Assembly (NCBI GenBank): GCA_041490445.1 | Contig: JBGPTF010000003.1 | Location: forward strand, 224,013 to 288,012 | Direction: 5' to 3' | DNA length: 64,000 bases | Origin: JBGPTF01 sp041490445 | Lineage (GTDB): Bacteria > Acidobacteriota > Terriglobia > Acidiferrales > UBA7541 | In this document: positions 1-8,163 of the stretch, one piece after another | Position numbering within the stretch: the first letter of the stretch is position 1 | Layout of the letters: each line of letters begins with the position of its first letter | Program-made: the position numbers and the translations under genes | The notes under the pieces: model-generated | What the model was told of the DNA's origin: nothing | What the model saw: only the letters and a program-made list of their open reading frames with translations | The model's database searches: none

Positions 1-347
1 TGCTACCGGCAACGCGGAGCGGGGCAGCGCGATGATATTTTGCAGTTCTAGTCTGACCCTTCTGCTTCAATCGAGACAAAAAAGGGCAATGTTCGCTGGC
101 AAAGCGTATTGACTGCTCTCGATCAATTGAAATTGGTCACTCCAGTTCCGGTTCTCACGGCCAGCCCGGCAAAGTGACGCTGATCGAGGGTCTGCACCAG
201 ATCCCACCGCCGCCTGATTCACAATGCGGGCATTAAGCCCACCTGCGTATGTCCAAACAAAGAGCGGATGTGTTCACAAGTGAACAGACTCCTCCTTCGC
301 TGCGTATTATCATCCTGTCGATTCTCAATCTCTCGGGAGGAATGAAC
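1..347. other. Intergenic/edge region with no supported gene
   Basis: No complete gene is visible. Codons 1-51 (+) read open and end in TAG, so they could be the last 16 residues of a gene cut by the window edge, but nothing identifies it. The stretch before 348 holds a near-palindromic site at 270-289, listed separately. Confidence 0.4.
270..289. promoter_or_regulatory. Candidate operator, palindrome TGTTCAC-AA-GTGAACA
   Basis: Positions 271-286 form a perfect inverted repeat with 7-bp arms and a 2-nt centre. They lie about 60 bp upstream of the sortase-substrate start. The 20-mer GTGTTCACAAGTGAACAGAC matches 18 of 20 bases at 2895-2914, upstream of the next transcription unit. The repetition at two promoters suggests a shared transcription factor. 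The factor is unknown. Confidence 0.45.
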
Positions 348-1046
348 ATGAAGGTGGTAAAGACAGTTCTGGTTATGATTGCACTCTCATTGCTCGGCGC
401 CACGTTAGCTCCTGGCGCTCAAGCCGATCAATGGAACAAGAAGACCGTCATGACGTTCAGTCAACCGGTCGAAATCCCCGGGCAGATTCTGCCCGCCGGG
501 ACATACACTTTCCAGCTAGCCGATTCGCTCGGCGACCGCAACATCGTGCAAGTCTTCAACGCAGATGGCACTCACATCTTCGCCACAATCCTGGCGATCA
601 ACAACTACCGGCTACAGCCCACCGGCGAAACCGTGGTGAAGTTCACAGAACGGTCGGGCGATAACCCGGAAGCCCTCAAGGCCTGGTTTTACCCGGGTGA
701 TGACTTCGGTCAGGAATTCGTTTATCCGAAGCAACGCGCTATTCAGTTAGCCGTGGCATCGCATGAGCCGGTTCCCGCACTCGCCGTCGAAACAACGGAC
801 CTGAAAGCGGCTCCGATTGTCGCAGTGACCCCAGAGCAGAAGGAAGTGCCAGTAGCCCAGGCGATCCAGACCGCTCCGCCGGTCGTAGAAGCGAAGACTC
901 CTGCCCCGGTGGCGGAAGAGAAGAGTCCTGCGCCGGTGGCAGAGACCAAGCAGTTGCCGAAGACGGCCAGCCCGTTTCCTCTAATCGCGCTGCTCGGCTT
1001 GGCATCGCTCGGCGTCGCTTTCACTCTGAAGCGACTCGCGAGCTAA
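348..1046 (+). CDS. Secreted protein with C-terminal LPKTA sorting signal
   Basis: A predicted 232-residue exported protein and the likely substrate of the sortase encoded 1.1 kb downstream. The start at 348 is preferred because GGGAGG lies 7 nt upstream and the reading begins with a clear signal peptide (basic start, hydrophobic core to about residue 22, AQA-like cleavage). Residues about 25-130 form a domain I recognise only as a conserved acidobacterial hypothetical. A proline/alanine/glutamate linker with repeated PAPVAE units follows. The C-terminus is LPKTA at residue 203, a hydrophobic stretch, then KR and a short tail, which is the classical tripartite cell-wall sorting signal. In a Gram-negative the anchor target is unclear. 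Confidence 0.8.
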   Translation: MKVVKTVLVMIALSLLGATLAPGAQADQWNKKTVMTFSQPVEIPGQILPAGTYTFQLADSLGDRNIVQVFNADGTHIFATILAINNYRLQPTGETVVKFTERSGDNPEALKAWFYPGDDFGQEFVYPKQRAIQLAVASHEPVPALAVETTDLKAAPIVAVTPEQKEVPVAQAIQTAPPVVEAKTPAPVAEEKSPAPVAETKQLPKTASPFPLIALLGLASLGVAFTLKRLAS

Positions 1047-1126
1047 GACTCATCAACGTAACGATACTCCGGTGCGCCGCGGGTCTGATGAATAATTCTC
1101 ATACCGCGGCGCGAGGAGACTTGCCG

Positions 1127-2140
1127 GTGATTCGCACTATCCGATCTCAGAGGCGCAGGCTTTTCCGGAGTTGCTTTCTCCTTGCCGGCATTCTGCTCTT
1201 TTGCAGTTTTGCTGACTATCCGCAATCTCTGCCATCGCCGCCCTATTCACCGGGCGCGGCCGACCAGTCCACAATTTCCGTGAAGACGGAACTGGTTGTG
1301 CTGCCCGTCAGCGTAACCGACACAAATGGAAGTTTCATTTCCGGGCTCGGCCTGCAAGACTTCCGGGTGTATGAGGACGGACGGCTGCAAAAAGTTACCT
1401 TGTTTCAACAGGGAGACAATCCCGTGACCGTGGGCCTGGTCGTTGACCACAGCCGCAGCATGGGTCCGAAGCTCTCGGAAGTGGCCGCTGCGGTTTCCGC
1501 CTTCGCGCACTCGAGCAACCCTCAAGATGAGTTGTTCGTCGTGGATTTCAATGATGACGTTTCGGTTGAACTACTTGGCGGGAAGCCTTTCACGAACGAC
1601 GCCAAGGAACTCGAAAAGGCTGTCGCGGCCGTCTCCGCACGGGGACGAACCGCGCTTTATGATGCCGTGGCTGAGGGTCTCCTCCATTTGCAGCTCGCCC
1701 ATTGGGATAAGAGAGCACTGATTATCGTGAGCGACGGCGGAGATAACGCCAGTCATCAAAAGTATTCGCAGGTTCTCGCTCTGGCTCGACGATCACAAGT
1801 ACTGATTTATTCCATCGGCTTGGTGGTCGGCGCCAGTCAAGAACAAGAAGAGAACCCCGGTGTACTTCGGCGGCTCTGCGAAGATACTGGAGGAATCGCC
1901 TACTTCCCTCACGAAGGTGAATCCGTAGCAAACGTATCGACAGAAATCGCTCGCGATCTTCGCGAGCAGTACACGCTTGGTTATGCGCCGCAGAACATGA
2001 AGCGTGCTGATGCTTTTCGAAAAATCGAAGTGCAGGTCACTGCACCAGGCCATGGCAGGTTGTACGTGCGAACTCGGAAGGGCTACTCGCCTGCGGCGGA
2101 GAAGCAGCCCGCCGCGCAGATGCGGTCGGGGGCGAGATGA
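1127..2140 (+). CDS. VWFA-related protein, acidobacterial type
   Basis: Contains a von Willebrand factor A domain of the type annotated as VWFA-related Acidobacterial domain. A MIDAS metal-binding motif DxSxS is visible (D107, S109, S111), with a TALYDA-like segment and a DGGDN motif further on. The GTG start at 1127 is preferred because GAGGAG lies 9 nt upstream; an in-frame ATG at 1088 lacks a ribosome site. A hydrophobic N-terminal segment indicates export. No LPXTG-like tail is present, so the protein is not itself a sortase substrate. Its stop overlaps the sortase start (ATGA), giving translational coupling. A role in surface adhesion or partner binding is inferred. Confidence 0.85.
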   Translation: MIRTIRSQRRRLFRSCFLLAGILLFCSFADYPQSLPSPPYSPGAADQSTISVKTELVVLPVSVTDTNGSFISGLGLQDFRVYEDGRLQKVTLFQQGDNPVTVGLVVDHSRSMGPKLSEVAAAVSAFAHSSNPQDELFVVDFNDDVSVELLGGKPFTNDAKELEKAVAAVSARGRTALYDAVAEGLLHLQLAHWDKRALIIVSDGGDNASHQKYSQVLALARRSQVLIYSIGLVVGASQEQEENPGVLRRLCEDTGGIAYFPHEGESVANVSTEIARDLREQYTLGYAPQNMKRADAFRKIEVQVTAPGHGRLYVRTRKGYSPAAEKQPAAQMRSGAR

Positions 2141-2763
2141 ATCCACTTTCTCAGCCAACGAGAGCAGTCTCGTCAACGCGAACGTACATCCTCCGTGGTG
2201 CTTGCTACTTTTTCCTCGCCTTCGGCGTGCTCGCCCTGGGCTACGCCGGCTTTGTCTTCGCTGATTCGCACAACTATCAGGCTGTTGAGATCAGGAAATT
2301 CGAGAGCGCGAGCCGCCCCCCAAAACCGCGCATCTTGGTCGATGGCGATGTGATCGGCGAAATTCAAGTGCCTCGCTTGGGGCTCAATGCCATCGTGGTT
2401 CAGGGCGACTCCCCTGCTACCTTGAGGCGGGCCGTCGGTCATCTTTCAGAATCGGCTTTGCCCGGCGAACAGGGCAATGTCGCCTTGGCTGCTCACCGGG
2501 ACACTTTTTTCCGCCCCCTCCGCGATATGCGCGTGGGCGACGAAATCAGATTCAAGACTCCCGAGCGTAGTTTCGAGTACCTCGTGGAGTCGATTGAAGT
2601 CGTTGCCCCCGATAATATTCAAGTATTGGAACCATCGACCGGTCGCGACCTGACCTTGCTCACCTGCTTCCCGTTTCACTATGTAGGTCCGGCGCCGAAG
2701 CGCTTCGTCGTCCGTGCCCGCGAGGTGGACCGGATGTTGCACGAGCAGCTTCCGAAGGAGTGA
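2137..2763 (+). CDS. Sortase (class D-like transpeptidase)
   Basis: A membrane-anchored cysteine transpeptidase of 208 residues that would cleave an LPXTG-type signal and join the substrate to an amine acceptor. The catalytic set is complete: His120 in AAHRDT, Cys177 in TLLTCFPF, and Arg189 or Arg193 in the KRFVVRA strand. One transmembrane segment sits at about residues 9-32. HRDTFF plus the short length suggest class D. The start overlaps the VWA stop by 4 bp. The LPKTA protein at 348-1046 is the only visible substrate. The fold assignment is firm; the class is less certain. Confidence 0.9.
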   Translation: MNPLSQPTRAVSSTRTYILRGACYFFLAFGVLALGYAGFVFADSHNYQAVEIRKFESASRPPKPRILVDGDVIGEIQVPRLGLNAIVVQGDSPATLRRAVGHLSESALPGEQGNVALAAHRDTFFRPLRDMRVGDEIRFKTPERSFEYLVESIEVVAPDNIQVLEPSTGRDLTLLTCFPFHYVGPAPKRFVVRAREVDRMLHEQLPKE

Positions 2764-2894
2764 AGGCATGGCGCAAGGCGAGCAAGCGTCGTCCGTTGCA
2801 AAACTTCGTGCCGCACAACCCACCAGGAAGACCATCGCATGCAGCATTACCCCTCCCTGCACTCAACCGCGACATTGCGAAATAAAACGGGGAA

Positions 2895-2914
2895 GTGTGC
2901 TCAAGTGAACAGAC
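2895..2914. promoter_or_regulatory. Second copy of the 20-bp candidate operator
   Basis: GTGTGCTCAAGTGAACAGAC differs from the site at 270-289 at only two positions, both in the left arm. It lies about 110 bp before the small membrane gene at 3024. This copy is an imperfect palindrome with the right half conserved, as expected for a weaker site of the same regulator. Confidence 0.4.
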
Positions 2915-3023
2915 ATACAGTTTTAGGTCGTCTAGCATAAGCCACCTGGGAAATTGTAAAACACGATTTCCAGGTGCGGCACAAGCGCTGAAAGCACGGG
3001 TCTCTTGTGAGATTGGAACAGCG

Positions 3024-3176
3024 ATGCTTTGGACAATTCTTGTAGTGTTGTTTGTCCTCTGGCTCCTCGGCGTGGTCACGTCCTACACACTCGGGGGATT
3101 CATTCACATCCTTCTGCTCGTGGCTCTGGCCATATTCGTAATTAACTTGATTCAGGGCCGAAGGCGGATGGTTTAG
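3024..3176 (+). CDS. Small lmo0937-family membrane protein
   Basis: Fifty residues, nearly all hydrophobic: one segment at about 3-24, a Thr/Gly-rich turn, a second at about 28-42, and a basic QGRRR tail. The pattern MLWTI...LW.LG......GG.IH.LLV.A matches the lmo0937/DUF5670 family, a very common stress-associated small membrane protein of unknown mechanism. The start was chosen at the first Met of this conserved block. It is followed 17 bp later by another small membrane gene. Confidence 0.75.
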   Translation: MLWTILVVLFVLWLLGVVTSYTLGGFIHILLLVALAIFVINLIQGRRRMV

Positions 3177-3193
3177 TTGCGAAAGCGAGGAAT

Positions 3194-3418
3194 ATGAAAC
3201 CGATCATTTGGGTTGGAATTCTCTTAATTGTTCTGGGCGGGCTGGCCCTCGCTTATCAGGGATTCAATTACACCCATCATGAACAAGTAATGAATGTAGG
3301 ACCAATGCATGTCACGACAGAGACGCAAGACAGAGTTCCCATTCCGCCAATACTCGGCGGGCTGGCGTTGGTCGGAGGAATCGTCTTGCTCGTCATTGGA
3401 GCCAAGAAGAATCCCTAG
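3194..3418 (+). CDS. DUF3185-like small membrane protein
   Basis: Seventy-four residues with two transmembrane segments (about 4-22 and 52-69) and a short polar loop containing HVTTETQDRVPIPP. The pattern resembles DUF3185 proteins, whose function is unknown. The ATG follows a GCGAGGA ribosome site. It is closely spaced after the lmo0937-like gene, so both are probably on one transcript. Confidence 0.7.
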   Translation: MKPIIWVGILLIVLGGLALAYQGFNYTHHEQVMNVGPMHVTTETQDRVPIPPILGGLALVGGIVLLVIGAKKNP

Positions 3419-3560
3419 CTCGAAACTACGAAAGTGCCCCGTCTGAGAGTCGGGTAACGCATAACCCTCTCTTGACTCGAACCGTGCTGAAGGTCCTTCA
3501 GCCAGAGATTTTGGTGAAGTAAAACGCCCGCAGAGGAAGTTTTGACCTTGGAGGTCCACG

Positions 3561-4274
3561 ATGAAGAAATATTTAGTTACGGCAGCATGTCTCACGCTCG
3601 TAGCAGGTGTAGTGTATGCCAAGAAATTGAATAAGGAACAAAACCGCCTCGAAAACTGTGGTGTTGTCATGCAAGAAGTACTCAACATTCCTGACAATAT
3701 TCCTCAGGAGCTCTTGGAAAAGGCCGAGTGCGTCATCGTGATTCCGTCTGTTCGGAAACTTGCATTTGGTGTCGGCGCAAGCTACGGGCGCGGCGCGATG
3801 GTTTGCCGCAAGGGTGCGAAATTCAATGGATCTTGGGGAGCTCCAGCCATGTATGCGCTGGAAGGTGGCAGTCTCGGCTTTCAAATCGGCGGAGAAGCCA
3901 CCGACTTGATCCTGCTGGTCATGAATGACAGAGGCATGGAATCGATTCTCAGCAGTAAGGTTAAACTGGGCGCAGATGCTTCTGTTGCCGCAGGCCCCAA
4001 AGGACGTGATGCTTCCGGGAATACCGACGCATGGATGCGAGCCGAGATCCTGAGCTACTCGCGTTCCCGCGGTTTGTTTGCCGGCGTCTCCCTCGAGGGC
4101 TCCACGCTTCGTCCCGACGACGAGGCAAGCGGACAGGTGTATGGCCGTGCCATCAAGGCAAAGGACATCGTGAGAAGTGAAAAGATGGGCGTGCCCGCAA
4201 CAGGCCGTCATCTCGTCAACGCTTTGCAAAAGGGCGCACCCCGCAACGAATCCGAACGGGCTTCGAATAAGTAG
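3561..4274 (+). CDS. SYLF-domain lipid-binding protein, secreted
   Basis: A 237-residue protein with an N-terminal signal peptide (about residues 1-20) followed by a SYLF (Ysc84-type) domain. Recognisable family segments are the AECVIVIPSV strand, GVGASYGRGAMVCR, the SLGFQIGGEATD core and the LGADASVAAGP stretch. SYLF domains bind phosphoinositides in eukaryotes; bacterial versions are envelope proteins of unclear ligand. GGAGG precedes the ATG at a good distance. It is probably part of the envelope-stress-like group with the two small membrane genes upstream, but has its own 140-bp leader. Confidence 0.85.
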   Translation: MKKYLVTAACLTLVAGVVYAKKLNKEQNRLENCGVVMQEVLNIPDNIPQELLEKAECVIVIPSVRKLAFGVGASYGRGAMVCRKGAKFNGSWGAPAMYALEGGSLGFQIGGEATDLILLVMNDRGMESILSSKVKLGADASVAAGPKGRDASGNTDAWMRAEILSYSRSRGLFAGVSLEGSTLRPDDEASGQVYGRAIKAKDIVRSEKMGVPATGRHLVNALQKGAPRNESERASNK

Positions 4275-4336
4275 TTGGGAGTTACCAGCTTGCCGGGATT
4301 CTCTCATCTCGGCGAGCTGTCAATCTTCAGAAAAGT

Positions 4337-4362
4337 GGTTCAGCGGAGTGCTCCGCTGAACC
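4337..4362. terminator. Bidirectional terminator-like hairpin
   Basis: GGTTCAGCGGA, a GTGC loop and TCCGCTGAACC form a perfect 11-bp stem between the convergent SYLF and GH130 genes. Reading the minus strand, the stem is followed by ACTTTTCTG, a short T-run, so it best serves the minus-strand gene. On the plus strand no T-run follows. Confidence 0.55.
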
Positions 4363-4519
4363 CTCCACAAGGGCCATCTGCAAGGGTCGCATTACCTGAA
4401 CCAGCCTTTGCAACTTGGCCCCTAGCCTTTTCAGATCATCGGGGGCCAACCATCCGCCTTGCGTGAAAACTAATTGTGAGTGCGTGTAACGAGGATTTTG
4501 GGGTTGTCCCGCCGGGGGA

Positions 4520-5557
4520 TCATTTGTGACGCCGGTCGCTACTGTGTTCCGAATGGCCGTTGGCGTCCAGCCAGCTCAGGAGAGAGCGAATGCTGCCGTG
4601 CGCCAGAGCAATACTTGAATCGGCTGCGCCGTAATAGAGATTGATAGTGTCCCCATCCGCTGCCACGGTGTAGCCGCAGGGAAATATGACGTCTTGGACA
4701 TCTCCATGACGCTCGTACTCCGCCTCGGGCGCAAATATCCAGGAATCCCCGCGAATCAGGCATTTTTCCGGCTCTTGAAGATCGAAGAGAGCCAGACCCA
4801 GCCGATAGATGGAGCTCGAAGGCGTCGTTCGCACGCCGTGATAGATCATCAGCCAGCCTCTTGAAGTTTCAATCGGCGGAGGCGACATTCCAATCTTGTT
4901 TGCATCCCACCAGGCGCCACGGCGGGCTCTCAGCATAAGCTTGTGACTTCCCCAGTGCCTCAGATCGGGAGAGTAAGAGATCCAGATGTGAGCTCCGAGT
5001 GGCGTCATAGGCCGATTGATCAAGGCCCAGAATCCATTGATCCTTCGAGGCAGCAGCGCTGCGTCCTTGTTGTCCGGCGGCATGACGACACCAAATCTTT
5101 CGAAGCTGCGAAAATCCTCTGTGAGGGCCAAAGACACTCCCGGACCACCGCGAGAATAGGAGGTGTAAGCCACAGCAAATTTCTTGAGTTCCGGCACGTA
5201 GGTAATGCGAGGATCCTCAATGCCCCATATCTCTTCGGGGTATTGCTCCGGATTGGGTATGAGGGTCGGTTCGCGATCGATTTGCCCATCATCAACACCT
5301 TCGGGGTATTGCTCCGGATTGGGTATGAGGGTCGGTTCGTGATCGATTTGCCAATCATCAACACCGTTCACCGACCGGGCTGCGCACAGGTGTGAGAGCC
5401 CGCGACGATCTTCTACGCGGCAAAGCAGTAGGGTTGAGCCATCCGGCAGAAGTGTTGCGCCAGCGTTGAAAACGCTGTTGATCGAATAGGGCCAAACCTT
5501 TCCCGTCAAGATTGGATTGGCAGGGTACCGGAGAAACAGAGTTTCATATTGTGTCAT
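4520..5557 (-). CDS. GH130 glycoside phosphorylase-like protein with internal duplication
   Basis: A five-bladed propeller enzyme of family GH130, whose members phosphorolyse beta-mannosides. Family landmarks are RYPANPIL, NSVFNAGA, CRVEDRRG, GIEDPRITY (Asp115 is the expected general acid), and later AWWDANKIG and YHGV. The ATG at 5557 is chosen because family members begin shortly before RYPxNPIL; an in-frame GTG lies at 5581. Residues 65-86 are repeated as 87-108 with only W to G and H to R changes, immediately before the acid motif. Whether the enzyme tolerates this is unknown. It lies 85 bp downstream of the GT4 gene, so the pair probably acts in one mannoside or glucan pathway. Confidence 0.85.
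   Translation of the reverse strand: MTQYETLFLRYPANPILTGKVWPYSINSVFNAGATLLPDGSTLLLCRVEDRRGLSHLCAARSVNGVDDWQIDHEPTLIPNPEQYPEGVDDGQIDREPTLIPNPEQYPEEIWGIEDPRITYVPELKKFAVAYTSYSRGGPGVSLALTEDFRSFERFGVVMPPDNKDAALLPRRINGFWALINRPMTPLGAHIWISYSPDLRHWGSHKLMLRARRGAWWDANKIGMSPPPIETSRGWLMIYHGVRTTPSSSIYRLGLALFDLQEPEKCLIRGDSWIFAPEAEYERHGDVQDVIFPCGYTVAADGDTINLYYGAADSSIALAHGSIRSLLSWLDANGHSEHSSDRRHK
5233..5364. repeat. 66-bp in-frame tandem duplication in the GH130 gene
   Basis: Copies 5233-5298 and 5299-5364 differ at two bases (5274/5340 and 5287/5353). The unit encodes 22 residues beginning GVDD and ending NPEQYPE. Two substitutions argue against a simple assembly stutter, and the frame is kept. Confidence 0.95.
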
Positions 5558-5642
5558 CGTGGCCTTCACGGAGTATCTCACTGCATTGGTGGAAGGGTTT
5601 TCCCAAAATTCTGCTGAGGCTAAAAAGTAACCGCCCTGCTTG

Positions 5643-8021
5643 TCAGAGCTTGTTCTCTGTGCCGTCGTCTTCGTCCAACTGCCGCATTTCCAGGAGTGCC
5701 ATCAGAAAGGACAACGTGGACTCCGCTCCCTGGTTTTCATTCGCCCGGTCGGGGTGCAGCCCGTCTCGACAACCGCCGGTAGCCGGATCGTAGAGTGCAA
5801 TCTGAAGATCGTTGTCTCCCAAGAACCAATTGAAAGCGCGCCACGCCTCTTTGCGCCAGCGTCCCTTTCCCGTTGCGCGATAAGCCTGCAAGCATGCTGA
5901 GACGACCGCACAGGCTTCCACTGGTTGTTGGTCAAAGCGGGCCTTCTCGGTATTCTTGGAATGGAAGCCCTGCGATCCGATGGGCACGAAATGGCGCTTT
6001 ACCTCGCAACGCTGAATCGTAACCAGCCAATGCAACGCTTCGAGTCCCGCTGAAACCATTTCCTCGTTTGTGGCGTGCATGCCCGCCCGAATCAGAGCCT
6101 GCGGCAATCGCGCATTTGAGTATGCGAGAACATTCTCAAACCAATTCCAGTCACCGGAACGGTTGGCGCGATAGGAATGCAACAATCGATTTGCCAGCGC
6201 TTCGGCCGCAGTAAGAGCAGCGCGATCCTCGGGGAACGAGTCGAGATATTCCTGCAGTCCCAGCAACGCGAAAGCGCAGGCGCGGGGACTCTTAAATTCT
6301 ACAGCTGCGGGAACGGCGAGTTCAAACAGGCGCGCCGCAGCTCCCTGCAATCCCGCGTTTTTGGATCTGCCGAGAACTGTTCCCAACCCCCATATGGCTC
6401 GACCATGACTGTCTTCCGAGCCTTCCGGCTCCTGCCATTGGCGTTCATAGCTCAGACAGTTTCTGAACCGTTTAGTGGTTGGATCGAAAGCATGCCACAG
6501 GAAGGCTAGATACCGAGAGGCTAAGTCGGCCGAGACTGCGGGTACGCGGACTCCGAGATCTTCCAGGAGTGTGGTTACAATCAGTGCGCGGGCGTTGTCA
6601 TCGGTCGTGTAACCTTCCGGATAGTTCGGGACCACGAAGACCGCATGCTCGATGATTCCCGTCTGGTCTGTCATTCGATACAGGTGATCAAGCTTTATGG
6701 CGGGAAGCCGGTCGAGAGTCTTTTCTGTGATCTGCGCCGAGAATGTGGCGCGCGGATTTCGCAATCGCTCGTTGTAGACGCGTTCAAAACTCTTCATATA
6801 CTTCTGCGCCACCCGATTCCATACCATGTCTCGCGCGTAAAGATAAGCGCGTTTTCGCATGGCGTTCCTTCCGGTCTCGTCGTCCAGAAGTGCAATCGCT
6901 TTTTCAGCTATGGCCTCCGGATCATCAAAGGGCACAAGTGCGCCGCGCTCGCCGTCCAGCAGCTCGATCGCATGTAAATAGGGCGTCGAGATGATCGCCT
7001 TGCCGGCGCTCAAGGCATACGCAAGCGTGCCGGAAACGACTTGACCCTTATGTTTGTATGGCGTGATGTAAATGTCCGCCGCGCCGATTAATTCAACCAG
7101 TTCTTGGGGACTCACGAAACGGTTGCGGAAGAATACGTTGGCTTCGACGCCGAGGTCCTTCGCCAGATTCTGCAAGTAGACCCGGTACTTTTCACCTTCG
7201 CGCCGGAGGACATGCGGGTGAGTTGCACCAGAAACCATGTAAACAACATTGCTGTGACGTGTCAGGATTGTTGGCAGGGCTTTTATGACGTTTTCTATGC
7301 CCTTATTTGGCGAGAGCAGGCCAAAGGTGAGCAAAACATTCTTTCCCTCGGTTCCGAAGCCATCCTTGTAGAAATTGGGGTCCGTGAAGGTCAGATCGGG
7401 GATGCCATGGGGAATCAGATCGATCTTGTCGATTGGAACGTGGAAGACTTCCTGCAGGATCTCCGCAGACTGCTGGCTCATGACGATCAGGCGGTCCGAA
7501 AGGGTCGCAATTTCCTCCATCACCGCTCGTTGGTCCGGATTCGGGTCGCGAAGTACCGTGTGCAACGTGGTTATGAAAGGCATCTGCAGGCGTCGCAGCA
7601 GCTCCAGGATATGTCCGCCGGCGTGGCCTCCAAAGATTCCGTACTCGTGTTGCAGGCAGACCAGATCGACATTGCTGAAATTGAGAAAGTCCGCGGCTTG
7701 GCGGTAGGAAGCCAGGTTATCTTCGGACAGTTCGAAACGCACTCTGGCGGGATAGGTATAACCCTCTTCGGTGTCGTTAACCGGGAGTGCCAGCAGCTCC
7801 GTCGTACCGTATTCCGCGTGTATGGCGTCGCACAAGTCTGTCGTGAACGTCGCGATCCCGCAATGTCTCGGAAGATAATTCCCCACGACCGCGATCCTCT
7901 TCGGGAGTGCCGGGCGCGGCTGTACAGATGTCAGTTTGACCGGCGTCTCTTCCAATACGAGAGACGGCAATTCAATCAGCGCTACGGTTTCTACGAGAGG
8001 CATTGTTTTCGGCAGCGACAT
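5643..8021 (-). CDS. GT4 glycosyltransferase with long helical C-terminal domain
   Basis: A 792-residue protein. Residues about 40-425 form a GT-B fold of family GT4: NYLPRHCGIATFTTDL at the N-domain, HEYGIFGG, then FGLLSPNKGIENVIKAL and ALSAGKAIISTPY with the usual nucleotide-sugar-binding Glu region. Residues about 440-790 resemble an alpha/alpha-barrel seen appended to such transferases (TTDDNARALI, GRAIWGLG, NWFENVLAYSNARLPQALI). AGGAG precedes the ATG. With GH130 downstream this suggests synthesis and turnover of a mannose- or glucose-containing oligosaccharide. The substrate cannot be read from sequence. Confidence 0.85.
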   Translation of the reverse strand: MSLPKTMPLVETVALIELPSLVLEETPVKLTSVQPRPALPKRIAVVGNYLPRHCGIATFTTDLCDAIHAEYGTTELLALPVNDTEEGYTYPARVRFELSEDNLASYRQAADFLNFSNVDLVCLQHEYGIFGGHAGGHILELLRRLQMPFITTLHTVLRDPNPDQRAVMEEIATLSDRLIVMSQQSAEILQEVFHVPIDKIDLIPHGIPDLTFTDPNFYKDGFGTEGKNVLLTFGLLSPNKGIENVIKALPTILTRHSNVVYMVSGATHPHVLRREGEKYRVYLQNLAKDLGVEANVFFRNRFVSPQELVELIGAADIYITPYKHKGQVVSGTLAYALSAGKAIISTPYLHAIELLDGERGALVPFDDPEAIAEKAIALLDDETGRNAMRKRAYLYARDMVWNRVAQKYMKSFERVYNERLRNPRATFSAQITEKTLDRLPAIKLDHLYRMTDQTGIIEHAVFVVPNYPEGYTTDDNARALIVTTLLEDLGVRVPAVSADLASRYLAFLWHAFDPTTKRFRNCLSYERQWQEPEGSEDSHGRAIWGLGTVLGRSKNAGLQGAAARLFELAVPAAVEFKSPRACAFALLGLQEYLDSFPEDRAALTAAEALANRLLHSYRANRSGDWNWFENVLAYSNARLPQALIRAGMHATNEEMVSAGLEALHWLVTIQRCEVKRHFVPIGSQGFHSKNTEKARFDQQPVEACAVVSACLQAYRATGKGRWRKEAWRAFNWFLGDNDLQIALYDPATGGCRDGLHPDRANENQGAESTLSFLMALLEMRQLDEDDGTENKL

Positions 8022-8163
8022 TCAATCTCCTGTGAATATATGACTCACGGAAGAAATCACCGCATGGCCATCAAAGGGCTATTCGCTTTGGATGTGCTTT
8101 GGCGAATGGACTTTTCTGCCGGATCCAGGAATGCGCCCCGGTTATCAGAAAATATTTGCCGCC

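Noticed and set aside
1127..2140. VWA protein as a second sortase substrate
   Set aside because: Its C-terminus ends in a short basic tail with no LPxTG-like motif or hydrophobic segment.
2714..2908. Small plus-strand frame after the sortase gene
   Set aside because: It begins inside the sortase gene, lacks a ribosome site and resembles no family.
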